A DNA stretch of 64,000 nucleotides from assembly GCA_964609215.1 (NCBI GenBank), contig CAZSQZ010000002.1, positions 248,001 to 312,000 of the forward strand. The letters are read 5' to 3'. The number at the start of each line of letters is the position of its first letter. Within the stretch, counting starts at the first letter, position 1. Below, one piece after another: positions 9,239-18,111 of this stretch. Made by a program: the position numbers and the translations under genes. The stretch is from JABDKJ01 sp964609215 (GTDB lineage: Bacteria > Bacteroidota > Bacteroidia > Flavobacteriales_D > JABDKJ01). The notes below the pieces were generated by a model, which saw only the letters and a program-made list of their open reading frames with translations, was not told the DNA's origin and searched no databases.

Positions 9239-10205
9239 CAGGTTTATTATCTAGTATCTCATCCACTTTAGCCATTATCCCTTCATCTAACTTTTCATAA
9301 ACTTCAACCGCTTTCAAATTCTCTTCTAGTTGGGTTGTTTTTGATGCTCCCAAAATAACCGTGCTTACATTCGGATTCTTCAAGCACCAAGATAAAGCAA
9401 AGAGCGGCATTGACATTCCCAAATCACCAGCAAGTTCAGTTAACTTTCTAACTTTTTCAATTCTAGCCTCATAAAGGTTTTTGTCTTTGAGCCATTCCAA
9501 ACCTTCCATTGTAAGACGAGTTTCCTCTTTGATTCCATCATTGTATTTTCCGGTCAAAACACCAGAAGCAAGTGGTGACCATATGGTGGTTCCTAATCCA
9601 ACCGTTTTAAAAATTTGATCGTATTCCACCTCCAATTTATCTCGCCTAAACATATTGTACTCGGGTTGCTCAACAACTGGCCCAATCAAGTGATTCTTTT
9701 CTGCAAACATATGTGCTTCCATTATCTCTTGTGCGCTCCATTCAGAAGTTCCCCAGTACAAAATCTTTCCTTGTTGAATAAGATTATGCATGGTCCAAAC
9801 CGTTTCTTCAACTGGAGTATTTTTATCTGGTCGGTGACAGAAATAAAGGTCTAAATAATCTACTTGCAGCCTTTTCAACGCAGCATCGCAGGCTTCTACA
9901 ACATGTTTTCTATGAAGACCAACTTGAGTCGGCAATTTTCCTCCAGCACCCCAAAAAACTTTACTTGAAACCGTATAAGTATCTCTATCCCAATTTTTCT
10001 TTTTCAAAATTCTACCCATCACCTTTTCCGATTCTCCACGAGAATAAATTTCCGCATTATCAAAGAAATTGACACCATGTTCGTATGCAATATCCATCAA
10101 ACGTTCAGAAATGTCATCTCCTATTTGCTTTCCAAATGTCAACCAAGAACCTAAAGACAGTCTTGATACTTGTAACCCTGCTTTTCCTAATCTCTGATAT
10201 ATCAT
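9222..10205 (-). CDS. Aldo/keto reductase (K+ channel beta-subunit-like)
   Basis: The 327-residue NADPH-dependent oxidoreductase has the aldo/keto reductase tetrad in context. Asp and Tyr lie in NFFDNAEIYSRGESE, Lys in TVSSKVFWG and His in YFCHRPD. The N-terminus MIYQRLGKAGLQVSRLSLG and GTSEWSAQEI are typical of the group containing voltage-gated K+ channel beta subunits and YghZ. ATG at 10205 was preferred over one six codons upstream because the family begins at MxYRxLG. It is convergent with, and slightly overlaps, the EamA gene. Confidence 0.9.
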   Translation of the reverse strand: MIYQRLGKAGLQVSRLSLGSWLTFGKQIGDDISERLMDIAYEHGVNFFDNAEIYSRGESEKVMGRILKKKNWDRDTYTVSSKVFWGAGGKLPTQVGLHRKHVVEACDAALKRLQVDYLDLYFCHRPDKNTPVEETVWTMHNLIQQGKILYWGTSEWSAQEIMEAHMFAEKNHLIGPVVEQPEYNMFRRDKLEVEYDQIFKTVGLGTTIWSPLASGVLTGKYNDGIKEETRLTMEGLEWLKDKNLYEARIEKVRKLTELAGDLGMSMPLFALSWCLKNPNVSTVILGASKTTQLEENLKAVEVYEKLDEGIMAKVDEILDNKPVRPAF

Positions 10206-10278
10206 GGATTTTATTTGCAGCAAATTTAATTAAATCACCCAGCTTTGAATGACTATATTTAATGCTTAATACTATCTC

Positions 10279-10791
10279 ATGGCACTGGTAAAATACCTAG
10301 GGAAAAATCAGCCAAAAATTGGACAGGGAACTTGGCTTGCAGAAACGTCACAAGTTATTGGTGAAGTAGAAATAGGGAAAGACTGCGGCATTTGGTACGG
10401 TGTGGTTATTCGAGGTGATGTAGGTCTTATTAAAATTGGAAACCGAACAAATATCCAAGACAATGCTGTTCTTCATGGAACCTGGAAAAAATCATTAACC
10501 GAAGTAGGAAATAATGTTACTATAGGTCATAGAGCAATTGTTCATGGTTGTAAGATTGGCAATAATGTTTTGATTGGAATGGGTTCTATCGTTTTAGATA
10601 ATGCAGTAGTAGAAGACAATGCTATCGTTGCTGCGGGAGCGGTCGTTTTGGAAAATACAATTGTTAAAAGTGGAACTATTTATGCCGGAGTTCCAGCAAA
10701 AGAAGTAAAGAAAATATCTATTTCAGAAGTACGAGAAATGAATAAAATGTCTGCGTCTCATTATGTTTTGAAAAAGGAGGAACATAAGTAA
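10279..10791 (+). CDS. Gamma-class carbonic anhydrase-like hexapeptide protein
   Basis: The 170-residue protein is a left-handed beta-helix of hexapeptide repeats. Conserved GDVGLIKIGNRTNIQDNAVLH and TIGHRAIVHGC segments carry the three histidines that bind metal in gamma carbonic anhydrases. The C-terminal helix is typical of the family. Members may hydrate CO2 or be catalytically silent, and activity cannot be judged here. It diverges from the aldo/keto reductase across about 73 bases. Confidence 0.85.
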   Translation: MALVKYLGKNQPKIGQGTWLAETSQVIGEVEIGKDCGIWYGVVIRGDVGLIKIGNRTNIQDNAVLHGTWKKSLTEVGNNVTIGHRAIVHGCKIGNNVLIGMGSIVLDNAVVEDNAIVAAGAVVLENTIVKSGTIYAGVPAKEVKKISISEVREMNKMSASHYVLKKEEHK

Positions 10792-10872
10792 CAAGCCTAA
10801 ATTTTTAAGGGTAAGTTCATTTTGGTTTTTATCCTCGATACCTAATATCTTAAATCCTAGAATCCGAATCGA

Positions 10873-11682
10873 TCATTTCCACAAATCCATCTTCTTAAGC
10901 GACACATCTTTCTTAAAAAACACTTTGGTACTCTTATCGAATGACTCGGTATAATCAGAAACAAAAAACTGGTTTTTCTTTTCGTTTTCTGTCGCCAAAA
11001 GATCGTTTTTCTTCAAGTAATTTTTTACTCTTTCAGCTGTTTTCTCTGCAGAATCAATTACCTCTACTTTGCCCTTATAGATTTCATTTATTTCTTTTTT
11101 TATCAAGGGATAATGGGTGCAACCCAGAATAATTGCCTGAATATTTTGAAATGTTTTCTTATCCAAGAGATAAGCCTTAATAATCGTGCGACTTATATTA
11201 TTATTGAAAAATCCCTCCTCAATCATTGGAGCTAATAAAGGAGTGGCATTTGAGGTCACGGTCAATTTTTTGTTGAGCTTATCTATTCTATTTACATAAA
11301 CCCGTGAATTAATTGTCCCTTTAGTTCCAATAACTCCTACTCTGCCTTTAGCATACTTTGCTGCAACATATTCCGCAGTTGGGCTGATTACATCTATAAC
11401 CTCAACTTTTCCCTTTAGGTGCTTTCTCAAACTGGCATATGCGTGAGAAGAAGCAGTATTACACGCAATGACAATTAGCTTAACTTTCTTCTTTAATAGA
11501 AATTCAGAAATTGCTTTTGACCAATTGCGTATTGCAGAAGAAGATTTATCGCCATAAGGTAAATGTGCAGTATCGCCAAAGTATACAAAACGTTCATTGG
11601 GCAATTTCCTTTGGATGGCTTTAGCAACAGTTAGACCTCCAATTCCAGAATCAAAAACTCCTATGGCTTGATTGGCTTTCAT
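10873..11682 (-). CDS. murI: Glutamate racemase
   Basis: The 269-residue cytoplasmic enzyme interconverts L- and D-glutamate for peptidoglycan. GVFDSGIGGLTVAKA opens the protein. YFGDTAHLPYG follows, then the two catalytic cysteines in IACNTASSHAY and ILGCTHYPLI. It is the last gene of the leftward envelope cluster after the two ompH genes. An intrinsic terminator lies just upstream, so murI may depend on readthrough or on its own promoter. Confidence 0.95.
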   Translation of the reverse strand: MKANQAIGVFDSGIGGLTVAKAIQRKLPNERFVYFGDTAHLPYGDKSSSAIRNWSKAISEFLLKKKVKLIVIACNTASSHAYASLRKHLKGKVEVIDVISPTAEYVAAKYAKGRVGVIGTKGTINSRVYVNRIDKLNKKLTVTSNATPLLAPMIEEGFFNNNISRTIIKAYLLDKKTFQNIQAIILGCTHYPLIKKEINEIYKGKVEVIDSAEKTAERVKNYLKKNDLLATENEKKNQFFVSDYTESFDKSTKVFFKKDVSLKKMDLWK

Positions 11683-11695
11683 ATTTAAACATAAA

Positions 11696-11729
11696 AAAAG
11701 TCATTCCAATTGAGATTGAAATGACTTTT
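11696..11729 (-). terminator. Intrinsic terminator after the second ompH gene
   Basis: Perfect 10-base arms AAAAGTCATT (11696-11705) and AATGACTTTT (11720-11729) enclose a 14-base loop. Read on the minus strand the hairpin is followed by T-rich sequence. It lies between the ompH stop and the murI start. Confidence 0.75.
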
Positions 11730-11754
11730 ATAAAATTTTATGCTTTTAGTTGTA

Positions 11755-12255
11755 TTATAAACCTAAATGAGCTTTAACTAAAGGACTAATATCTTCTCCA
11801 CCACCAGCATAAACAACTACACCAGCTCCTGTATCGAACACATAAGCAAAACCATTTGCCTTTGCTACCGCATCTATAGCTTCCTGCACTTTAGTTAACA
11901 TTGGTCTCAATAATTCCTGCTCATTCTGAGCAATTTCTTGCTGAGCAGTTTGTTCTGCATTCTGAATTCTCTCTTGTACCTCTACTAACTGATTTTGTAA
12001 TGAAGTTCGCTCTGTTTGGGTTGCAGTTTCCGGAAGGGTTTGCAACTTATTCACCAAAGATTCATATTCTGAATACATACCTTGAAGAAGATTTTGCTTT
12101 TGCTGAACAAATGCTTGCGCCTGCTGCTCAGCTGAAGTTCTTTCAGGCAACATAGACAAAATCTCTTGACTATTAATATGACCAATTTTTGCCTGCGCTA
12201 TTCCATTAACGCTAAATGTGCTTACTAAAGCTATTATGAGTAGTATTTTTTTCAT
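11755..12255 (-). CDS. OmpH/Skp-family periplasmic chaperone
   Basis: The 166-residue protein has a signal peptide ending near NGIAQA, then AKIGHINSQEIL, the start of the OmpH/Skp fold. A long Gln/Glu-rich coiled coil follows (about 45-125), and a conserved AIDAVAKANGFAYVFDTG end. Skp-like chaperones keep outer-membrane proteins soluble in the periplasm, and the neighbouring bamA fits this role. It follows the first ompH copy by 21 bases. Confidence 0.88.
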   Translation of the reverse strand: MKKILLIIALVSTFSVNGIAQAKIGHINSQEILSMLPERTSAEQQAQAFVQQKQNLLQGMYSEYESLVNKLQTLPETATQTERTSLQNQLVEVQERIQNAEQTAQQEIAQNEQELLRPMLTKVQEAIDAVAKANGFAYVFDTGAGVVVYAGGGEDISPLVKAHLGL

Positions 12256-12276
12256 ATCTAAATGTACTTTTAATTA

Positions 12277-12915
12277 TTATTTTCTGCGCTCAAGGGTTTT
12301 CCCTCCACCACTTGAATCGCTTTTCGAATTACTTTTGTCAGAACCTGAGGAACCACTTGATCCTTCCTTACTATCTTCTTTGGCACCAGCTTTTTCACCT
12401 GGTCTTAAACCTAATTTTCTTAAAATCTTATCACTCTTATCGTACTTGGCATTTACATACAAGACATTAGTTTGACCAGCGGCTTTATCGAAAACGAACA
12501 TATAGCCACCCTCAACTGCATACTCTCTAATTGCATCAAAGATTTGTTGTTGTATTGGTGCAATAAGCTCTTGTCTTTTTTTAAATAAATCTCCTTCTAC
12601 CCCGAACCTTTTCTGTTGTAGCATTCGAGCTTCCTGTTTCATTCTTTCAATCTCTTCTTCTCTACTTTTCTTCATCTCATCAGTCAACAAAACTGCCTCA
12701 GCATCGTAGGATCTTTGAAGTCTTTCTACTGCGGCATATTTGGTCTCTATTTCACCTTGCCACTCCTGAGCAACGCGATCAACTTCTTCCTGAGAATCTA
12801 CGTACTCTTGCATATGTTCTAAGATATATTTTGTGTCTACCGAACAATACTTTTGAGCGCTTGTATTCAGAACACAAAATACTGATAATAAAGATATTAA
12901 GATTAATTTTCTCAT
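12277..12915 (-). CDS. OmpH/Skp-family chaperone with low-complexity tail
   Basis: The 212-residue protein has a signal peptide (ending near TSAQ) and YCSVDTKYILEHM. A charged coiled coil (about 40-125) and AIREYAVEGGYMFVFDKA, the OmpH/Skp C-terminal strand, follow. Beyond the usual end it has a 35-residue Ser/Gly/Lys-rich extension that its paralogue lacks. It lies 40 bases downstream of bamA, as in other Bacteroidota. The role is outer-membrane protein transport through the periplasm. Confidence 0.88.
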   Translation of the reverse strand: MRKLILISLLSVFCVLNTSAQKYCSVDTKYILEHMQEYVDSQEEVDRVAQEWQGEIETKYAAVERLQRSYDAEAVLLTDEMKKSREEEIERMKQEARMLQQKRFGVEGDLFKKRQELIAPIQQQIFDAIREYAVEGGYMFVFDKAAGQTNVLYVNAKYDKSDKILRKLGLRPGEKAGAKEDSKEGSSGSSGSDKSNSKSDSSGGGKTLERRK

Positions 12916-12955
12916 TTTGATAAAGCTAAAAAGAAAGCGAATTTAACATTTTCGA

Positions 12956-15505
12956 TTACAGTTCTCCAAGATTCGTGCCAATAGTAAAGTGGAACTGGCT
13001 TCTAGCCATACCTGGAGCCGTAGGAACATCATCCAATCTCCAACCATAATCAAGACCCAAGAGACCAAAAGCGGGAAGGAAAACTCGTAGCCCTAACCCC
13101 GCAGATTTATTAAGTTCAAACGGATTATACTCTCTAAAATTACTCCAAGTATTTCCAGCTTCAGCAAAAGCCAGCATAAAGATAGTCGCACTTGGATTCA
13201 AAGAAAGTGGATATCGCAACTCCGTTGTATATTTTGAAATGAATGTTGCTCCTGTTGTAGGTGAAAGAGAATTGTCATCGTAACCTCTCAGTGCTATTAT
13301 TTCTCTACCATCCAACTGAAAACCAGTTAATGCTGAACCTCCTAAATAAAACCTTTCAAAGGGTGAATCTCCGATACTATTATTATATCGACCTAAATAT
13401 CCATGTCCCGTTTTCGCGTATAAAACCAATGATCTTCTTGCCTTCTCACTGTATGAATTATCTCCACTTCCGGCAATGGTTGTATACCAAGCAGAAGTGA
13501 ATTTCCACTTATGAAATTCTAACCACTTGAACCTTTCTTGGTCCGTGACATCTGAGAAATCCTTTTTGGAGAATGTGGAATACGGAGGAGTGAATTTTAC
13601 GGTAAAACTGACATTTGATCCTGTAGTCGGAAAAATGGGTGCATTCACAGAATTTCTAGATAGCTGCCATTGAATGGCTAAATTATTTGAGATTCCATCA
13701 GCAAACGAAAAGATATTTCCGAAATTATTTAGATCATAGTACTGATAGGATAATGAAAGTCTTGAAACAAACCAATCATCTGGTCTTTTCCATCTTTGGC
13801 CCAAACCAACGGTAATTCCAGTGATACCCAAATCTTGTCTATTTGGATTATCTACCATTTCACCATCTACCTCTATTCTCTTCAATGCACCATTGGTCTG
13901 AACAGAATGTGAAAGAGAAACAGAGAAGGAATTTGGTTTCTTACCTCCTAACCAAGGTTCAATAAAGGATAGTGTATAGGCTTGAAAAAATTGGCCATTT
14001 GATTGCGCTCTAATGGAAAGACTTTGACCATCTCCTTTTGGAACGGGTCTCCAAGCCTTACCTCCCTCAGTAAATGCTTTCTTTAAACTAAAATTATTAA
14101 ACGAGAATCCTAGAGTTCCAACTACTCTTCCCGCTCCAAAACCACCAGAAAGCTCTATTTGATCTGAAGGTCTTTCTACTACAGTATATTCAATATCAAC
14201 CGTACCATCCTGCGGGTTTTGCTTTGGGTTTACTCCAAATTGTTCTGGGTCAAAATAACCAAGATTAGAAAGTTCTCTTTGTGTTCTAATTATATCTGAC
14301 CTACTAAAAAGATCTCCAGGCTTAGTCCTGATTTCTCTCATGATTACATGATCATTAGTAATCGTATTTCCTTTGATGGTGACCTTACCCACCCGATACT
14401 GTTTACCTTCATACATCCTCACTTCAATATCTATGGAATCTCCTTCCACTAAAGTTTCCACTGGAGTTGCATTAAAAGATAAATAACCTGTATCCAGATA
14501 TAAGGAACTAACATCTGATCCTGTAGCACTTTGGAATAATCGTTCTTGAAGCTTTTGTTCGTTATAAATATCTCCTCGCTTAATAGCAAGTCTCTGAGCC
14601 AACTGCTCATCCGTGTAAATGGAATTACCTAACCATGAAATATCTCTAAAATAGAATTGCCTGTCTTCTAAAATGTTCAGATGAACGTTAATGGTTTTCT
14701 CATTATGATCCCAGACGGTATCAGATAGGATTTTAACATTTCTATAGCCTTTCTTATTGAACATGGCCAAAATGCTTTGTTTATCCTCTTTGAAATTCCC
14801 CTCTGTAAATTTAGAACGTTTTAACACACGCCACCATCTTTTTTCCTTGGTATTTTTCATCGTGCGTTCAAGTTTCTTTTCAGGAAAAGCTGCAATTCCA
14901 CCCCAACTTATCTCGTTGATTTTTATTTTATCACCTTTTGTAATTTTGAAATCAAGCCTATCTCCAAAACTAAAAGCTGCTCCGGTATCAGGAGCTTGTG
15001 TGGTATTGACTTTAGCTTTTAAATAACCTTTAGAGATATAATATTTCATAATACTATTCTCGGCTCTTTGAACTAGATTTTCATTAATAACTTTACCTCT
15101 CACCAACGATACCTTATCTCTCAAGCTTTCAGCATCTGATTTATTTACTCCTCTAAAAGAAAAACGAGTCAATCTATTCCTTTCCTCAACTTTAATTACC
15201 AAGTAAATTTCTTCTCCTCTTATTTCTGCTACATGAATTTCAATATTTCCGAAAAGATCTTGCTTCCATAAATTTCTAATGGCCGTTGAAATTTTTTCTC
15301 CGGGAACGTTTATTTTCTCGCCTTCTGAAATTCCAGAAAATAGTTTTATTGCCTGAGGCTCTGTTGTTTCGGCACCCATAACAGTTATCCCCCCAATAAC
15401 GTATTCTTTCGGGACGCTTAAATCATTTTCTGAGCCCAACTGAATTTGAGCATACATGCTCATTGAGCATACGAATAGGATAAATAGTGTAAATAGCTTT
15501 TTCAA
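12956..15505 (-). CDS. bamA: Outer-membrane assembly factor BamA
   Basis: The 849-residue protein has a signal peptide ending at YAQ. About five POTRA domains (roughly 35-440) follow, with recognisable starts such as TRFSFRGVNKSD, YFRDISWLGNS and YRVGKVTIKGN. The C-terminal 16-strand barrel contains FYLGGSALTGFQLDGRE and ends FHFTIGTNLGEL. BamA inserts beta-barrel proteins into the outer membrane. Its start overlaps the uppS stop by 4 bases, and two skp-type genes follow, so chaperones and insertase are coexpressed. Confidence 0.95.
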   Translation of the reverse strand: MKKLFTLFILFVCSMSMYAQIQLGSENDLSVPKEYVIGGITVMGAETTEPQAIKLFSGISEGEKINVPGEKISTAIRNLWKQDLFGNIEIHVAEIRGEEIYLVIKVEERNRLTRFSFRGVNKSDAESLRDKVSLVRGKVINENLVQRAENSIMKYYISKGYLKAKVNTTQAPDTGAAFSFGDRLDFKITKGDKIKINEISWGGIAAFPEKKLERTMKNTKEKRWWRVLKRSKFTEGNFKEDKQSILAMFNKKGYRNVKILSDTVWDHNEKTINVHLNILEDRQFYFRDISWLGNSIYTDEQLAQRLAIKRGDIYNEQKLQERLFQSATGSDVSSLYLDTGYLSFNATPVETLVEGDSIDIEVRMYEGKQYRVGKVTIKGNTITNDHVIMREIRTKPGDLFSRSDIIRTQRELSNLGYFDPEQFGVNPKQNPQDGTVDIEYTVVERPSDQIELSGGFGAGRVVGTLGFSFNNFSLKKAFTEGGKAWRPVPKGDGQSLSIRAQSNGQFFQAYTLSFIEPWLGGKKPNSFSVSLSHSVQTNGALKRIEVDGEMVDNPNRQDLGITGITVGLGQRWKRPDDWFVSRLSLSYQYYDLNNFGNIFSFADGISNNLAIQWQLSRNSVNAPIFPTTGSNVSFTVKFTPPYSTFSKKDFSDVTDQERFKWLEFHKWKFTSAWYTTIAGSGDNSYSEKARRSLVLYAKTGHGYLGRYNNSIGDSPFERFYLGGSALTGFQLDGREIIALRGYDDNSLSPTTGATFISKYTTELRYPLSLNPSATIFMLAFAEAGNTWSNFREYNPFELNKSAGLGLRVFLPAFGLLGLDYGWRLDDVPTAPGMARSQFHFTIGTNLGEL

Positions 15506-16248
15506 TTCTTTGTTATTTGTTCGCTTATCTTTCCAAACCTTCGTTCTCTGTTCTGATAAGAAATTATGGCTTTAAAAAAATCCTGCTTTCGAAATTCTGG
15601 CCAAAAAACATCTGTAAAGTACAATTCCGCATAAGCTATCTGCCAAAGCAAGAAATTCGAAATTCTATGTTCTCCGCTAGTTCGAATCAAAAGTTCGGGA
15701 TCAGGAAAATCTTTGGTTGAAAGATGATTAGCTATTGTATTGTCAGTAATTTCGCTGGCCTTTAACTTTCCTTTTTCAATGTCTTCAGCAATATTTTTCA
15801 TTGCTTTTGTCATTTCCCATCTGGAACTATAACTTAACGCTAAAATAAGTGTTATAGTGTTGTTATTCTTGGTCTTTTCCATCCCTTTCTTTAAAGCACT
15901 TCTACACTTTTCAGGTAAATTTTCAATATCGCCTATGGCTTGAAGTCTAACACTATTCTCATCTAACTCCTCAATCTCACTAATGATAGTTTCTACCAGC
16001 AAATCCATAAGCGCATCTACTTCCTCCTTAGGGCGATTCCAATTTTCAGTAGAAAATGCATATAAAGTAAGATATTTTACTCCCAGTTCACGGGCGGTTT
16101 TTAATGATTCTCGAACAGAATCAACACCATTCATATGACCAAAGACACGGTCTTCACCTCTGCTTTTTGCCCAACGCCCATTACCATCCATTATGATGGC
16201 AACATGTCTTGGAATATTGTTATGGTCGATTTGATGCTTAAACTCCAT
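15502..16248 (-). CDS. uppS: Isoprenyl (undecaprenyl) diphosphate synthase
   Basis: The 248-residue cis-prenyltransferase has the active-site Asp in IIMDGNGRWAKSRG. STENWNRP follows, with the substrate-binding LLIRTSGEHRISNFLLWQ and AELYFTDVFWPEF motifs. It makes the C55 lipid carrier for peptidoglycan and polysaccharides. It is coupled to bamA by a 4-base overlap. The upstream gap to the PorG-like gene is about 90 bases. Confidence 0.95.
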   Translation of the reverse strand: MEFKHQIDHNNIPRHVAIIMDGNGRWAKSRGEDRVFGHMNGVDSVRESLKTARELGVKYLTLYAFSTENWNRPKEEVDALMDLLVETIISEIEELDENSVRLQAIGDIENLPEKCRSALKKGMEKTKNNNTITLILALSYSSRWEMTKAMKNIAEDIEKGKLKASEITDNTIANHLSTKDFPDPELLIRTSGEHRISNFLLWQIAYAELYFTDVFWPEFRKQDFFKAIISYQNRERRFGKISEQITKN

Positions 16249-16339
16249 CTTTAATCTAAAAAGGCCAACAAAATTAGGATTAAAACGCTCTTTACAAGTT
16301 ATTTATTAAGAAAAAATGAGTTAAATGATGTTAAGCTAA

Positions 16340-17176
16340 TCACTTAAAACATCCAAGGTTTGGAGGGCCTAATCTTAGTGCTAGAGAAATTTGAGATACA
16401 AAATACCAATCATTATTATTTGGATTCCCTCTGGCCGTCCCTTCATTTGTACCATTTGGAAGTATTGATTGCAAACTTTGATCTGCTAAGCTAACGGATA
16501 ATAAGCCATTGTCCTCTCTCAATAAGTCCTCATTAGCATAAACAGTGCTAACATCATCCAAATAATCGGTAAATGTTTTTCTAACTCCGTACTCAACATT
16601 TAAAGCTAATCTGCCACCAAGGTTTGCTTTTATTCCAATACCAAAAGGGAGAACCAATTGATTTAGGCTGTAGGGATCATCCATTAGAACTGAACCTTGG
16701 CCTTCTGTTCGAAGTGGATTTAACTCATACCAAACACCATCTAATTCGGCTTGCGGGTTAAAGTTTATATAGGATAAGCCTCCATAAAGAAAAGGTGTGA
16801 AATTATCCTGTCTACTCCCGATCATATATTCGTAAAAATTGATCTCCAGGGCAGTACCAAATTCTAGAAGAACAGATTTAAAATGCAAGTTTCTATTCAC
16901 GAGCACAGGATCTAAATTATCAGAATCATACGCTTCCAGAGTTGTCCTTAATCCATACAAACGTATGGTATGTCTTGCTGTGGGACTCCATTTGTAGGTT
17001 AAACCAAAAAGACTATTATTATGTTCGAAATGCTGAAAAGGATTCAGATCTCCAATATAGTATGAGGTACCAAAATTGAATCCAATTTCGCTGTAACCGC
17101 TAAACGTTTTTCCAAAGAGCTGGGCATTGGATTTAGTGGCACAAAATATCAACAGTATAAATAGAAGTCTTTTCAA
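16340..17176 (-). CDS. DUF6089/PorG-like outer-membrane beta-barrel protein
   Basis: The 278-residue protein has a signal peptide ending at SNAQ. The mature protein is short amphipathic beta-strands with aromatic residues (GYSEIGFNFGTSYYIGDLNP), typical of the DUF6089 family. That family contains PorG, an outer-membrane part of type IX secretion. The position directly upstream of uppS and bamA is the conserved one in Flavobacteriales. Direct evidence for PorG function is lacking, but the secreted T9SS-tagged proteins in this window imply a functional T9SS. Confidence 0.7.
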   Translation of the reverse strand: MKRLLFILLIFCATKSNAQLFGKTFSGYSEIGFNFGTSYYIGDLNPFQHFEHNNSLFGLTYKWSPTARHTIRLYGLRTTLEAYDSDNLDPVLVNRNLHFKSVLLEFGTALEINFYEYMIGSRQDNFTPFLYGGLSYINFNPQAELDGVWYELNPLRTEGQGSVLMDDPYSLNQLVLPFGIGIKANLGGRLALNVEYGVRKTFTDYLDDVSTVYANEDLLREDNGLLSVSLADQSLQSILPNGTNEGTARGNPNNNDWYFVSQISLALRLGPPNLGCFK

Positions 17177-17235
17177 AACTCTGAATTCTTAATGCTTATT
17201 TCAGAAATATATTGTACGAATACCATCTTCTTTGG

Positions 17236-18111
17236 TTAGTTTCTCTTATCTATTCCCCACAAAAGCTTGTTTTTCATAGTAGATAAAAAACTATGTCCTT
17301 CTGGTTTTACAAGGTGAATTTCGAAGGGTGCTTTTTCCACTCTTAGCTCTTTATGTGATTCTATTATTGCCGAACGAGAATCTAACGTAACCAAAAACTG
17401 ATCTTCTCTTCCATCTGGTTGTAGTTTCAGTTTGACTGAATCTGGAACAATCATTGGTCTGACATTCAAATGATGTGGGGCAATTGGGTTAATAATTAAG
17501 CTCTGTGAATCTGGTCTCACTATTGGCCCCTGACAACTCAATGAATATGCTGTTGAGCCTGTTGGGGTGGAAATAATCAAACCGTCTGCCCAATAGGAAT
17601 GCAGATATTCATCGTCAATTTCACAATGAATAACAATCATGCTTGACGAATCTCTCTTAATTACTGAGATTTCGTTCAAAGCATAATTCACATTCCCAAA
17701 TGGATTATCCTCCATTTCTAATTTAACCAGAGAACGTTTGTCAATAGAATACTGGCCGTTCAAAACCAGATCTAAAGATTCCTCTATTCCAGGCACTGCA
17801 ACTGTAGATAAGAAACCCATTCTACCTGTGTTAATTCCCAAAACTGGAATTTTAGAATCGCGAATAAGCATTACTGTACTAAGAAAAGTACCATCCCCGC
17901 CAATACTGAAAAACATATCCAGAGATTTCACCTCTTCATGGGTTTCAAAAGTATCGTATTCCTTAACAAAGGGCATTTTATTTGAAAGGTAGTCGCTAAA
18001 TGGAGCGTAAATTTTTAGGTGGACATTTCTATCTACTAAACTTTTTAGCAAAGTCGCTATCCCTTCATCATAGGTAGATTTAAACTCAGTACCGTATATT
18101 CCGATGTTCAT
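17236..18111 (-). CDS. nadK: NAD kinase
   Basis: The 291-residue cytoplasmic enzyme phosphorylates NAD to NADP. It shows the glycine-rich FSIGGDGTFLSTV (GGDGT) motif, the NE motif ALNEISV and the GLIISTPTGSTAYSLS loop. Length is normal. The stop codon of the upstream BamA-like gene directly abuts its start, with no spacer, so the two are cotranscribed. The PorG-like gene follows after 59 bases. Confidence 0.95.
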   Translation of the reverse strand: MNIGIYGTEFKSTYDEGIATLLKSLVDRNVHLKIYAPFSDYLSNKMPFVKEYDTFETHEEVKSLDMFFSIGGDGTFLSTVMLIRDSKIPVLGINTGRMGFLSTVAVPGIEESLDLVLNGQYSIDKRSLVKLEMEDNPFGNVNYALNEISVIKRDSSSMIVIHCEIDDEYLHSYWADGLIISTPTGSTAYSLSCQGPIVRPDSQSLIINPIAPHHLNVRPMIVPDSVKLKLQPDGREDQFLVTLDSRSAIIESHKELRVEKAPFEIHLVKPEGHSFLSTMKNKLLWGIDKRN

